Assembly: GCA_039180875.1 (NCBI GenBank) | Contig: JBCDCY010000002.1 | Location: forward strand, 379,512 to 443,511 | From: JBCDCY01 sp039180875 | GTDB taxonomy: Bacteria; Pseudomonadota; Alphaproteobacteria; Rhodobacterales; Rhodobacteraceae | Length of the DNA stretch: 64,000 nucleotides | Direction of reading: 5' to 3' | In this document: one piece after another, positions 16,338 through 25,975 of the stretch | Position numbering within the stretch: the stretch's first letter is position 1 | How the letters are laid out: every line of letters starts with the position of its first letter | The notes under the pieces: generated by a model | The model's input: only the letters and a program-made list of their open reading frames with translations | Databases searched by the model: none | Told to the model about the DNA's origin: nothing | Position numbers and translations under genes: made by a program

Positions 16338-16409
16338 GCAATACGTGTTGCCGCTCTTCAGGTCTGCGACTAGGCTGCGCGCAAACGACGGCGGCAGGTG
16401 TACTGGCCG

Positions 16410-17882
16410 ATGATGTCGTCCCTTTCCGGACGCTTCCTGTTTCTCACGATGGGCTTCGTCATGCTGGCGGAGATCCTGATCTTCGTGCCCTCCGTCGCCC
16501 GCTTCCGCCTCGACTACCTGCAGGAGCGGCTGGAGCGGGCTCAGATCGCCTCCCTCGCGCTTTTGGCGACGCCGGACGACATGGTGGCGCCGGATCTGGG
16601 CGCCGAGCTTCTGCAGAATGCCGAGGTGCTCAACATCGTGCTCCGGCGCAATGCGGTGCGGGAGCTGATCCTGGCCACGCCGGCGCAGACCGAGGTGGCA
16701 GCGACCTTCGACCTCACCGATCCCTCGCCGTTCGAGCTGATGCGCGACGCGATGCGCTGTCTGATGATGGACAGCGGGCGCGTCGTTCGGGTGATCGGTC
16801 GGCCGGTAAAGGGGGCGGGGCTGGAGATCGAGATCACCATCGACGAGACGCCGCTGAAAGAAGCGCTGATGGCCTATGGCGCGCGCATCTTCCTCCTCTC
16901 GGCCATGATTTCGATCCTCACGGCCGCCTTGCTGTTTCTATCCGCCCGGCGCTTCATCGTGCGCCCGATCTCCCGCGTGGTCGCCAATATGACGGCGTTC
17001 CGCGAAGATCCGGAGGATCCGGCCCGCATCATCGATCCGCAGTCCAGCGCGCGGGAGATCGCGGATGCCGAACGCGCCCTGTCGGCCCTGCAGATGCAGC
17101 TTCAGACGGCGTTGAAGGAACGTCAGCGCTTGGCCGCCCTCGGCGGCGCGGTGGCCAAGATCAGCCACGACCTGCGCAACATCCTGACCACCACCCAGAT
17201 CCTCGCCGATCGGATCGGCAGCAGCGCCGATCCCGCCGTCGCCCGCGCCGCGCCGAAGCTTCTCAGCTCCCTCGACCGGGCGATCAACCTCTGCGAGCGC
17301 ACGCTCACCTTCGGCAAAGCGGAGGAGCCGGAGCCCGAGAAACGCACCGTCGTGCTCCGCGATCTGGTGCGCGAAGCGCTGGAGGCGGAGACCCTGACCG
17401 AGGTGAGCGGCCTCTCCATCGTCAACGACGTGCCGGAGACCCTGCGGGCGGAGGCCGATCCTGAGCAGTTTTTCCGGGTGCTGCAGAACCTCCTGCGCAA
17501 TGCCCGCCAGGCGATCGAGGCGATGGGCCGCCCGGGGGAGATCCGGGTGGGGGGCACCCCGCTTGAGCAGGGCACGGAGGTGGTCATCCACGATACCGGC
17601 CCGGGCCTGCCGAGCCGTGCGGTCGAGCATCTTTTCCAGCCGTTTCAAGGGGCTGTGCGGCGCGGTGGCTCCGGCCTCGGCCTCGCGATCGCGGCCGAGA
17701 TCGTGCGCAACCACGGCGGCGTGCTGGAGCTGGTCGACACCTCGACCAACGGCACGACCTTCCGCATCCGCCTGCCGCGGGGCATCGAATCCGCTGGCCG
17801 CCCGGCCGAGATTTCGCAGTTGCAAACCTATGGGCGCGCCGTTAGAGAGCGGCGCTCAGGCACCGGTAGCTCAGCTGGATAG
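16410..17882 (+). CDS. Sensor histidine kinase
   Basis: The 490-residue membrane kinase has TM1 (FLFLTMGFVMLAEILIF), a periplasmic sensor, TM2 (ISILTAALLFLSARRF), a HAMP segment, and HisKA with KISHDLRNIL (His253). The HATPase domain shows the N box LLRNARQAIEA, G1 DTGPGLP and G2 GSGLGLA. It should autophosphorylate and pass phosphate to a response regulator, but no partner gene is in the window. The ATG at 16410 is chosen; 16413 or GTG 16398 are alternatives. The C-terminal ~35 residues lie beyond the ATPase fold and the TAG stop (17880-17882) lies inside tRNA-Arg. Confidence 0.88.
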   Translation: MMSSLSGRFLFLTMGFVMLAEILIFVPSVARFRLDYLQERLERAQIASLALLATPDDMVAPDLGAELLQNAEVLNIVLRRNAVRELILATPAQTEVAATFDLTDPSPFELMRDAMRCLMMDSGRVVRVIGRPVKGAGLEIEITIDETPLKEALMAYGARIFLLSAMISILTAALLFLSARRFIVRPISRVVANMTAFREDPEDPARIIDPQSSAREIADAERALSALQMQLQTALKERQRLAALGGAVAKISHDLRNILTTTQILADRIGSSADPAVARAAPKLLSSLDRAINLCERTLTFGKAEEPEPEKRTVVLRDLVREALEAETLTEVSGLSIVNDVPETLRAEADPEQFFRVLQNLLRNARQAIEAMGRPGEIRVGGTPLEQGTEVVIHDTGPGLPSRAVEHLFQPFQGAVRRGGSGLGLAIAAEIVRNHGGVLELVDTSTNGTTFRIRLPRGIESAGRPAEISQLQTYGRAVRERRSGTGSSAG

Positions 17883-17936
17883 AGCACCAGACTACGAATC
17901 TGGGGGTCGGGGGTTCGAATCCTCCCCGGTGCGCCA
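17860..17936 (+). tRNA. tRNA-Arg(ACG)
   Basis: 77 nt including encoded CCA. The acceptor GCACCGG pairs with CCGGTGC, discriminator G. D arm GCTC...GAGC; anticodon arm CCAGA-CTACGAA-TCTGG with anticodon ACG; T arm GGGGG-TTCGAAT-CCTCC (one G-T pair). It reads CGN arginine codons after A34 deamination. Its first 23 nt overlap the histidine kinase frame. Confidence 0.95.
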
Positions 17937-18046
17937 TCCCAAATAGCTGACAGCGCAGTCTTTCGTCCCTCTCGCGGGACCATCCGCGTCGGCCGTAGCC
18001 CGGCGCGCGAAACGGGTTATCATCGCAGGCGAAAGCTGGAGCTGCG

Positions 18047-21000
18047 ATGCCCGAAAATCCTCCGTCCGTGCTGCCCCTGCCGTCCTATCCGGACGTGGAG
18101 GCGGTGCTGGCCGAGCGGATCGCCGATGCGGGCCTGACGGAGGGGGATCGGGCGGCCATTGCGGCCCGGGCGACGGGTCTGGTGGAGCGCATCCGAGCGG
18201 AGGCCTCGCCGGGGTTGATGGAAGCCTTCCTCGCTGAATACGGCCTCTCCACCGATGAGGGCATCGCGCTGATGTGCCTGGCGGAGGCGCTGCTGCGCGT
18301 GCCCGATGCCGACACCATGGACGAGCTGATCGAGGACAAGATCGCCCCCGGCGACTGGGCCGCTCATCTCGGCCGGGCGGCCTCGCCCCTGGTCAATGCC
18401 TCGACCTGGGCGCTGATGTTCACCGGGCGGGTGCTGGAGACCGGCGACGACCGCCCGCTCGCTGCCCTCCGCGGTGCGGTCAAGCGGCTGGGAGAGCCCG
18501 TCATCCGCGCCGCCACCACCCAGGCGATGCGGGAGATCGGCCGGCAGTTCGTGCTCGGCCAGACGATCGAGGAGGGGATGGGCGAGGCCCGGGCGATGGA
18601 GGCCAAGGGCTACACCTACTCCTACGACATGCTCGGCGAGGCGGCGATGACCTGGCCCGACGCCGAGTGCTATTTCGAGAGCTACGCCCATTCGATCCGC
18701 ACCATCGCGCGCGCCTCGAACCACGCCGAGATCGCGCGGAACCCCGGGATCTCGGTCAAGCTCTCCGCCCTGCATCCGCGCTACGAGGTCAGCCAGCGCG
18801 ACCGGGTGCTGGCCGAGCTCACGCCGCGCCTCGCCGATCTCGCGGCATTGGCGGCGGAGCGGGGCCTCGGCCTCAACGTCGATGCGGAGGAGCAGGACCG
18901 GCTCACCCTGTCGCTCGAGGTGATCGAGCGGGTGCTGGCCGATCCCCGATTGGCCGGGTGGGATGGTTTCGGCGTGGTGGTGCAGGCCTACGGGCCGCGG
19001 GCCGGGGCGGTGATCGATTGGCTCGAAGCCCGAGCCGCGCAGCACGAACGCCGGCTGATGGTGCGCCTGGTGAAAGGCGCCTATTGGGATACGGAGGTGA
19101 AGCGGGCGCAGCAGGCCGGTCTGCCGCGCTTTCCGGTCTTCGCGCGGAAGCCCGCGACCGACGTCAGCTATCTTGGCTGCGCCCGCAAACTGCTCGGCGC
19201 GCGCGGGCTCTATCCACAATTCGGCACGCACAACGCCCACACGGTGGCGGCGATCCTGCAGATGGCGGAGGCGATGGGGGTTCCGCCGGATGCTTATGAG
19301 TTCCAGCGCCTGCATGGCATGGGCGCCGCGCTCTACGACCTGGTGATGGCGGAGGCGGGTGCGCGCTGCCGGATCTACGCCCCGGTGGGCAAGCACCGGG
19401 ATCTGCTGGCCTATCTCGTGCGCCGCTTGTTGGAGAACGGCGCCAACTCCTCCTTCGTCCATCAGATCGTCGATGCGGATGTGCCGGCGGAGGAGGTGGC
19501 GGCGGATCCCTTCGCCGCCCTTGGACATCGGGCGGTGGTGCAGCCGGGCTCCGAGCTTTGGCAGCCGATGCGGCGGAACGCCCGGGGCTGGGACCTGGTG
19601 GCGGCCGAGCATCTGGCGGAGATCGAGGTGGCGCGGGCGCCCTTCGCCGAGGCGCCGTTCGCCGGCGAACCGCTCCTGGCGGGGACAGCGGCGCCCGCGC
19701 CGCCGCATCAGGTGCATCGCCCGTCCAACCCGTCGGACGTGGTGGGCGAGGTCCGCTTCGCCTCCATCGCCGATGTGGAGACCGCTTTCGCCGCCGCTCA
19801 GCCCTGGGGGGCGATGGGAGAGGATCGCGCTCGCATCCTCAACGCCGTCGCCGATGCCTACGAGGCCGATTTCGGCGCGCTTTTCGCCCTGCTGGCGCGG
19901 GAGGCGGGCAAGACCCTGCCCGACGCGGTCGCTGAATTGCGCGAGGCGGTCGATTTCCTGCGCTACTACGCGGCGGGCATTGCTGGGCTCGGCGCGCCTC
20001 CCCTCGGGCCTGTGGTCTGCATCTCCCCCTGGAACTTCCCTCTGGCGATCTTCACGGGCCAGATCGCGGCGGCCCTGGCAGCGGGCAACGCCGTGCTCGC
20101 CAAGCCCGCGCCACAGACCAGCCTGATCGCCGCCCGCGCCGTCGACCTGATGCATGCGGCCGGCGTCCCGCGAGAGGCGCTGCAGCTGCTCCCCGGCGAC
20201 GGCGAGATCGGCGCGGCGCTCACCTCCGACCCTCGGGTGGACGGCGTGGCCTTCACCGGCTCCACCGCAACCGCGCGCCGGATCCAGCGGGCGATGGCGG
20301 AGCATGGCCGGCCCGGCGTGCCATTGATCGCAGAGACCGGCGGCATCAACGCCATGATCGTCGACTCGACCGCGCTGCCGGAACAGGCGGTCGCCGCGGT
20401 GATGGAGTCGGCCTTCCAGTCCGCCGGCCAGCGCTGCTCCGCCTGCCGCTGCCTCTACGTGCAAAGCGACATCTACGAGAGCTTTCTCGAGATGCTGACG
20501 GGCGCCATGGACAGCTTCGTCGTGGCCGAGCCCTGGAACCTGCGCGCCGACAGCGGGCCGCTGATCGACGCAGCGGCGCACGAGACCATCGCCGGCTATG
20601 TCGCCGAGGAGCGGACAGCGGGCAAGGTGATCCACCAGATCGCCGCGCCCGAGACCGGCCATTTCCTCGGCCCCTGCCTGATCGCTGTGGATGGGATCGA
20701 GGAGATCGGGCGAGAGGTCTTCGGCCCCGTGCTCCACGTCGCGCGCTTCAGTGCCGCCAAGCTCGAGGCTGAGGTCGCCGCCATCAACCGGACAGGCTAT
20801 GGCCTGACCTTCGGGCTGCACACGAGGATCGACGACCGGGTCGAGCGCATCGCGTCGCAGATCGCGGCGGGCAACATGTACGTGAACCGCAACCAGATCG
20901 GCGCCATCGTCGGCTCCCAACCCTTTGGCGGCGAGGGGCTGTCGGGCACGGGGCCGAAGGCGGGTGGGCCGCACTACCTGGCGCGGTTCGTCCAGCCGCA

Positions 21001-21418
21001 CGAGCCGGAGGTGCCGGAGACCGCGGTCGATCTGCCGGGCCCGACGGGGGAGGCAAATCGCCTGCGTCTGGTGCCGCGCCCCCCGGCGCTCTGCCTCGGC
21101 CCGACGGAGGCCGACCGAGCCGAGCAGGTGCGCCAGGTGGAGCGCCTCGGCGGCGTCGCTCGCTCCACCGACGCGCTGCCCTCGGACGAGCCCTTTGGTG
21201 CCGTCCTCTGGTGGGGCGACGAGGGAACGGCCCGCAGCCTCGCCCAGCAGCTTGCTGGACGCGACGGCCCGATCCTGCCGCTGGTCACCGGGCCGCCCGC
21301 GGTGGCCGATGTGCTCCACGAACGTCATCTCTGCGTCGACACCACGGCCTCCGGTGGCAACGCGGAACTCTTGGCCCAGGCGGCGCGCGACGACCCACTC
21401 AAACGTGCGGCAGAGTGA
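18047..21418 (+). CDS. putA: Bifunctional proline dehydrogenase / L-glutamate-gamma-semialdehyde dehydrogenase PutA
   Basis: This 1123-residue enzyme oxidises proline to glutamate in two steps with channelled intermediate. The FAD-binding proline dehydrogenase barrel (about 150-480) shows RLVKGAYWDTEVKRAQ, TRH-type GTHNAHTV and FQRLHGMG. The aldehyde dehydrogenase (about 530-990) shows CISPWNFPLAIF, AFTGSTATARRIQ and the nucleophile Cys797 in SAGQRCSACRCL. The C-terminus has the extra domain of longer PutA proteins. No ribbon-helix-helix is present at the N-terminus, so it is probably not its own repressor. No Lrp-type putR is adjacent. Start ATG follows GGAGC. Confidence 0.97.
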   Translation: MPENPPSVLPLPSYPDVEAVLAERIADAGLTEGDRAAIAARATGLVERIRAEASPGLMEAFLAEYGLSTDEGIALMCLAEALLRVPDADTMDELIEDKIAPGDWAAHLGRAASPLVNASTWALMFTGRVLETGDDRPLAALRGAVKRLGEPVIRAATTQAMREIGRQFVLGQTIEEGMGEARAMEAKGYTYSYDMLGEAAMTWPDAECYFESYAHSIRTIARASNHAEIARNPGISVKLSALHPRYEVSQRDRVLAELTPRLADLAALAAERGLGLNVDAEEQDRLTLSLEVIERVLADPRLAGWDGFGVVVQAYGPRAGAVIDWLEARAAQHERRLMVRLVKGAYWDTEVKRAQQAGLPRFPVFARKPATDVSYLGCARKLLGARGLYPQFGTHNAHTVAAILQMAEAMGVPPDAYEFQRLHGMGAALYDLVMAEAGARCRIYAPVGKHRDLLAYLVRRLLENGANSSFVHQIVDADVPAEEVAADPFAALGHRAVVQPGSELWQPMRRNARGWDLVAAEHLAEIEVARAPFAEAPFAGEPLLAGTAAPAPPHQVHRPSNPSDVVGEVRFASIADVETAFAAAQPWGAMGEDRARILNAVADAYEADFGALFALLAREAGKTLPDAVAELREAVDFLRYYAAGIAGLGAPPLGPVVCISPWNFPLAIFTGQIAAALAAGNAVLAKPAPQTSLIAARAVDLMHAAGVPREALQLLPGDGEIGAALTSDPRVDGVAFTGSTATARRIQRAMAEHGRPGVPLIAETGGINAMIVDSTALPEQAVAAVMESAFQSAGQRCSACRCLYVQSDIYESFLEMLTGAMDSFVVAEPWNLRADSGPLIDAAAHETIAGYVAEERTAGKVIHQIAAPETGHFLGPCLIAVDGIEEIGREVFGPVLHVARFSAAKLEAEVAAINRTGYGLTFGLHTRIDDRVERIASQIAAGNMYVNRNQIGAIVGSQPFGGEGLSGTGPKAGGPHYLARFVQPHEPEVPETAVDLPGPTGEANRLRLVPRPPALCLGPTEADRAEQVRQVERLGGVARSTDALPSDEPFGAVLWWGDEGTARSLAQQLAGRDGPILPLVTGPPAVADVLHERHLCVDTTASGGNAELLAQAARDDPLKRAAE

Positions 21419-21616
21419 TCCGGGCGCCGCTTGAAAAGGCACGGCAACGATGCTTGAGTACATTTGTCAGGCGCTTAGCAGCCATGGGACGCCCCCCACA
21501 GCGCGCGAGGGTCGCCGATCGGTGCCGGGATGGGCATCCTGTCGGATCGCCGATGGCGTGAGAGCGCTCTCCCGCCAGGCGGCGTGACCGGCGGCGGTGG
21601 GGAGATGGAAGAGATT

Positions 21617-23902
21617 ATGCCGGATAGCGACCTTCCGTCAGAGCTGCTCGTCGTCCTCAGCATGCATCGAAGCGGCAGTTCGGCGCTCACCCGGGCGCTC
21701 AGCCTGCTCGGCCACGCCCTGCCGAAGACGCTGATCAAGGACAACGCCTCCAACCGCCGCGGCCATTGGGAGAGCCAGCCGTTGGCGCGGCTGAACGATG
21801 CCTATCTGAAGGAGGCCGGGCTGGTCTGGTCCGACTGGACCTCGGGCACCCTGGCGCGAACTCGGGCGGCCGATCGCCGGGATTTCGAGCAGGACCTGCG
21901 CCGCCTGGTGGCCGACGAGTTTCCGCCCGGGCGCCCGGCCGTGGTGAAGGAGCCGCGGATCTGCCGGCTGCTCCCGAGCTATCGCGCCGCGTTCGAGGAG
22001 AGCCTGCCGCTGCGCGCCGTGGTGGTGGTGCGCAACCCGCTCGAGGTGAAGGCCTCCCTGGTGCGCCGCAACAACCTGACCGAGGCCAATGCCGCGCTCC
22101 TCTGGCTGCGCTACACCGTCGATGCCTTGGTGGGGTCGGAGGGGCTGGCGCGGGCCTTCGTCGCCTACGACCAGCTTCTGGACACGCCGCTCGAGACGCT
22201 GGGACGGTTGCAAACGGCGCTCGGCGGTGCGTTCCCGATGACGCTCGAAGCCGCCGGGCCGGAGATCCAGGCGTTCCTCAGCGGCACGCTCCGCAACCAC
22301 AGCCATGCGGCGGAGGAGGTCGTGCACCACGATCTCACCCACGGCTGGATCAGCGATGCTTACGCCGCGCTCCGCATCCTCACCCATGACGCGACGGCGG
22401 CTGAACCGCTCGCCACCATCGCGCGGATCCGGGCGGAGCTCGACACGGCCGAGCCGATGCTGGGCCATATCATGGGCACCTACGATGCGGCGCTCGACGA
22501 GCTTCGCCGGCGGGACGCGGCGTTGAGCGCCAGCGTCGCGCTGAAGACCGAGCAGGTGAGGGTTCTGCGCGACAGCCTGAGCGAGGAGAAGGCCGCGCAG
22601 GCCGCGGTGCTGGAGCGCCAGAAGGCCGAGCTGGAGGAGGCGCGGGACGAGGCGATCCGGGCCCGGACGGCCGATGTCGGGCGTCTGCGCAAACGTGCCG
22701 AGGCGGCGGAGGCGGCGTTGGCCAAGGCGCGCGCAGCGGCCGAGGCTCCGGGGCAGGGGGCCGCGCCAGCTGCAGCCAGATCAAACACCACCACGGAGCG
22801 CCGCGGCATGATGACCGGCGTCCGCCGGATGCTCGGCCGGGGACGGGCGGCGCGGCCCGCCAAAGACCCGGCGAAACCGGAGCCTGAGCCGGCCGACACC
22901 GCGGCGGCGCCCGCCCCGCCCCAGCCGTCGGCGGACGATATCGAGCGTGTCGAACGCTCCGGCCTGTTCGACACGGCCCGCTACCTCCGCCATTCGCCCG
23001 CGGCGGCCTCCTTCCCCGGCGGTGCGATCGGGCACTACCTGGCCCAGGGCTGGCGAAACGGCCGCGATCCAGGGCCGAGCTTTCGCACCCGGGCCTACAC
23101 CACGGCCCACGCCGATCTGTTGGCGGAGGGGGAGTGCCCGCTCCTCCACTTTCTCCGCACCTATCCCGAGAGCGTGACGGGTCCGCCAAAGGTCCAGGGC
23201 TCGGCGGGCCGTATTGCCGTCTTCACCGCGATCGTCGGGGATTACGATATCCTGCGCGCCCCCTTCGGGCCGACCGAGGGCGCCGACTTCTTCGCCTTCA
23301 CCGACGGCGAGGTGCCAGAGGGCTCGGTCTGGCAGCACCGGGCGCTCGAATATGTCGACAGCGATCCGGCCCGGACGACGCGGTTCGTGAAGACCCACCC
23401 CCATCTCTACTTCGCCGACTACGACGTCGCGATCTGGATGGACGGCAACGTCACGCTGAACGCCGATCCGCGGACACTGCTTCCGGCCGATGATGCGACG
23501 CCCCCGATCCTCACCTGGCACCACCCCCTGCGCGACTGCGTCTATGAGGAGGGCGAGGTCTGCGTCGAGACCGGCCGGGACGATGCCGACACCATCCGGG
23601 ACCATCTGGCGCGGCTGGAGCGGGCGGGGATCCCCCGGCATGGCGGGCTCTTTGAGACCAGCGTGATCGTCACCCGCCTCTCCGACCCGCGCATCCCGGA
23701 CTTCTACGCCCAGTGGTGGGCCGAGATTGAGCAGGGCAGCCGGCGTGATCAGTTGAGCCTGCCTCATGTGATACGGGAGAGCGGTCTACCCATCGCCACC
23801 CTGGCGCCCAAGCGGATCTGCATGCGGACCGATCCCCGCTTCGTCCATCAGCGCCATGAGGGGACGCGCCAGGCGCCGAACAAGGTGGAAACGGCGGCCT
23901 GA
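21617..23902 (+). CDS. Sulfotransferase / coiled-coil / DUF616 (TOD1-MUCI70) glycosyltransferase-like fusion
   Basis: A 761-residue multidomain protein. Residues about 8-250 form a sulfotransferase-like domain: VVLSMHRSGSSALTRAL is the 5'-phosphosulfate loop and VVVVRNPLEVKASL the 3'-phosphate region. About 280-375 is a charged coiled coil, followed by a Pro/Ala-rich linker. About 440-525 is a small domain (SGLFDTARYLRHS, HYLAQGWRNGRDP) common in polysaccharide glycosyltransferases. About 530-750 resembles DUF616 (TOD1/MUCI70): AVFTAIVGDYDILR, DVAIWMDGNV, LFETSVIVTR. It may sulfate and glycosylate a surface glycan (inference). ATGs at 21530 and 21605 are alternative starts. Stop overlaps the next start as TGATG. 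Confidence 0.8.
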   Translation: MPDSDLPSELLVVLSMHRSGSSALTRALSLLGHALPKTLIKDNASNRRGHWESQPLARLNDAYLKEAGLVWSDWTSGTLARTRAADRRDFEQDLRRLVADEFPPGRPAVVKEPRICRLLPSYRAAFEESLPLRAVVVVRNPLEVKASLVRRNNLTEANAALLWLRYTVDALVGSEGLARAFVAYDQLLDTPLETLGRLQTALGGAFPMTLEAAGPEIQAFLSGTLRNHSHAAEEVVHHDLTHGWISDAYAALRILTHDATAAEPLATIARIRAELDTAEPMLGHIMGTYDAALDELRRRDAALSASVALKTEQVRVLRDSLSEEKAAQAAVLERQKAELEEARDEAIRARTADVGRLRKRAEAAEAALAKARAAAEAPGQGAAPAAARSNTTTERRGMMTGVRRMLGRGRAARPAKDPAKPEPEPADTAAAPAPPQPSADDIERVERSGLFDTARYLRHSPAAASFPGGAIGHYLAQGWRNGRDPGPSFRTRAYTTAHADLLAEGECPLLHFLRTYPESVTGPPKVQGSAGRIAVFTAIVGDYDILRAPFGPTEGADFFAFTDGEVPEGSVWQHRALEYVDSDPARTTRFVKTHPHLYFADYDVAIWMDGNVTLNADPRTLLPADDATPPILTWHHPLRDCVYEEGEVCVETGRDDADTIRDHLARLERAGIPRHGGLFETSVIVTRLSDPRIPDFYAQWWAEIEQGSRRDQLSLPHVIRESGLPIATLAPKRICMRTDPRFVHQRHEGTRQAPNKVETAA

Positions 23903-24798
23903 TGCGCGGCGCCACGAAGGGTGTGGACGTCGTGGTCTGCGTGCACAACGCGCCGGAGGATGTGGGCCGCTGCCTCGCCGCGCTGGAGCGCACAGACGAT
24001 CCTGCCGGCGGCCTGCGGATCATCCTGGTCGACGACGGCTCGGAGACCGAGACGGCAGAGCTCCTCCGATCATTCACCGCGCGGGTGGCTGGGACGGAGC
24101 TGATCCGGCTCAACCGGCCCGCCGGCTACACGGTGGCGGCCAATCAGGGGCTGCGGCGGAGCCGGGGAGAGATCGCCGTCCTGCTCAACAGCGACACCGT
24201 GGTGCCGGCGTCCTGGGCCCGCAAGATCGCCGCCGCCTTCGCCCGCGCGCCGGACCTCGGCCTGGTCGGCCCGCTCTCCAACGCCGGGGGCTGGCAGTCG
24301 GTGCCGGAGCGGCGGCAACCGAATGGCGGTTGGGTCGTGAACGTCCTGCCGGCCGACATGAGCGTGGATGAGATGGACACGCTGGTCGCCCGGCTGTCGG
24401 CCGCCGTGCCGACAACTGTCCGGGTGCCGCTTCTGAACGGCTTTTGCCTCGCCATACACCGTCGGCTGATCGAGGCCGTGGGCCTGCTCGACGAGACCGG
24501 TTTTCCCCGAGGCTACGGGGAGGAGGACGACTATTGCCTCCGCGCCGCCGGCGCCGGCTTCGGCCTGGCGGTGGCACCCGACACCTACGTCTTCCACGCC
24601 AAGTCCCGCAGCTACGGGTTGGAGGAGCGCAATCGCCTGACCGCCCTCGGGCAGGAACAACTGCGCCTCAAGCACTCCCAAACCCGGCTCGACCGGGCGG
24701 TGGAGACGATGTTCGACAACCCCTATCTCCGCCGGATGCGGCAGGAGGTGGCGCAGGCCGTGGGTCCCGCGCCGGAGGTCGAGGCGGCGGCGGGCTGA
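23902..24798 (+). CDS. Glycosyltransferase family 2 protein
   Basis: This 298-residue soluble GT-A enzyme has the GT2 start VDVVVCVHNAPEDVGRCL, nucleotide loop IILVDDGSE, the LLNSDTVVP metal motif (Asp in the DxD-like position) and a late GYGEEDDYCLRAAGAG acceptor/catalytic region of the rhamnosyltransferase-like type. It transfers a sugar from an NDP or dTDP donor; donor and acceptor are unknown. Translationally coupled to the sulfotransferase fusion by the TGATG overlap. Confidence 0.9.
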   Translation: MRGATKGVDVVVCVHNAPEDVGRCLAALERTDDPAGGLRIILVDDGSETETAELLRSFTARVAGTELIRLNRPAGYTVAANQGLRRSRGEIAVLLNSDTVVPASWARKIAAAFARAPDLGLVGPLSNAGGWQSVPERRQPNGGWVVNVLPADMSVDEMDTLVARLSAAVPTTVRVPLLNGFCLAIHRRLIEAVGLLDETGFPRGYGEEDDYCLRAAGAGFGLAVAPDTYVFHAKSRSYGLEERNRLTALGQEQLRLKHSQTRLDRAVETMFDNPYLRRMRQEVAQAVGPAPEVEAAAG

Positions 24799-24810
24799 AC
24801 GCCCCGGCGC

Positions 24811-25863
24811 CTACCAGTAGACCGGGATCTGATTGAGCGCGCTCCGCGACTTGGCGAAGAACCAAGTCTCGATCGCATAGCGCGGCTGGCTGTAGAGCGC
24901 GCCGGTCGAGGTTGCGTGCAGATTGTAGTGGTCGAAGAAGATGCCGTCGCCCGCACCGAAGAACGGTCGTGCCGGCGGCGTATCGGGATAGGCCTCGGCC
25001 ACCGAGGCGCCGGAGACCGACCAATCGAAGATCGCGCCGTTGGTGCCGGTCGGCAGGATCGAGGTAAGACGCTTCGGCAAAAGCTCCATCCCCGGGCTCT
25101 CTGTCCCGTCGCCGCAATCGCTGAGCGCCACCCAGAGGTTCAAGCTCTGGATGTTCTCCGTCATGAACGCCCCGTCCTGATGCCATTCCGGCCGGCGATC
25201 CTGAGGCTCCGTCCGGCGGAGTACGCTCTTGCGGAAAGAGACGCAGGGCTCGTCCCGGAAATAGGCTTGCAGCAGGCCGCGGAGGCCCAGCCGCTCGAAC
25301 GTGTCGAGCAGGCGGTGGGAGACCCGGGGTGAGAGAAAGGTCTCGATCGCGCCGGTCTTGGCCATGAACCAGTGGGAGGCGAGGCGGTCCTCCCCCGCCT
25401 CCTCCTCCGGCGGCAGGAAGAACGCCTTGGAGTGGATCGAGCGGTCGCCGGAGGCGTTGCCCTTGGCGATCCTGTGTGCCTCCCGCGCCGCGCCGAGCAC
25501 GTTGTCGATTTCGCCCTGAAACTCGAAGGCAAGGCGGCTGGCGAAGAGGTTGCGCACGATCAGCGCGCCGTGATGGTGCATGGCGCTTCGCAGCCGGTCG
25601 ATCGACAGATCGCGGACATCGACCTCCGGGATCGTACCGCCGGCCTCGGGGAAGAGATCGGCGATCACCGGTTCGTCTGCGCCCTTCGCCCAGGAGGTCG
25701 CGGTGTGCTCGGTGATCTCGGCCCCGGCCGCGAGCCGCAGATCGCGCAACCGGAAGAGATCGCCGATCTTGCCCGAGGCGCGGCAGCGATCGGCCATCTC
25801 CGTCACGCGCGCCGACAGCGTGTCGTGCCGGTCCGCCGGCGTGTCGGAAAGCGTTGCCCCCAT
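24811..25863 (-). CDS. Phytanoyl-CoA dioxygenase (PhyH) family protein
   Basis: This 350-residue protein looks like an Fe(II)/2-oxoglutarate dioxygenase. WHQDGAF supplies the HxD pair and FFDHYNLHATST the distal His, with the R of PRYAIETWF a candidate 2OG ligand. SLNLWVALSDC and SPGMELLP are typical of the PhyH fold. It presumably hydroxylates a small or conjugated substrate; given its place between glycosyltransferase genes, a glycan or lipid precursor is possible (inference). It is divergent from the GT2-methyltransferase-GT2 gene, 112 bp away, and convergent with the GT2 gene. Confidence 0.85.
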   Translation of the reverse strand: MGATLSDTPADRHDTLSARVTEMADRCRASGKIGDLFRLRDLRLAAGAEITEHTATSWAKGADEPVIADLFPEAGGTIPEVDVRDLSIDRLRSAMHHHGALIVRNLFASRLAFEFQGEIDNVLGAAREAHRIAKGNASGDRSIHSKAFFLPPEEEAGEDRLASHWFMAKTGAIETFLSPRVSHRLLDTFERLGLRGLLQAYFRDEPCVSFRKSVLRRTEPQDRRPEWHQDGAFMTENIQSLNLWVALSDCGDGTESPGMELLPKRLTSILPTGTNGAIFDWSVSGASVAEAYPDTPPARPFFGAGDGIFFDHYNLHATSTGALYSQPRYAIETWFFAKSRSALNQIPVYW

Positions 25864-25975
25864 GGTCGCCGTCCCTTCGATCCTGGCCCGCGCCCCATGT
25901 GTCGCGGATGCCCAGCTTGTACCGAAGACGGCGCTTCATTACCACTCGGGAGGGCTCGGGGTGGAAGGATCGCAG

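Noticed and set aside
18020..21463. 1147-codon open frame antisense to putA
   Set aside because: Mirror frame of a GC-rich gene; the product is Arg/His/Gly-rich with no recognisable domain, while the plus strand is clear PutA.
25580..25975. N-terminal extension of 132 codons on the GT2-methyltransferase-GT2 gene
   Set aside because: Antisense to the PhyH gene, Ser/Arg-rich translation, and a good ribosome site precedes ATG 25976.
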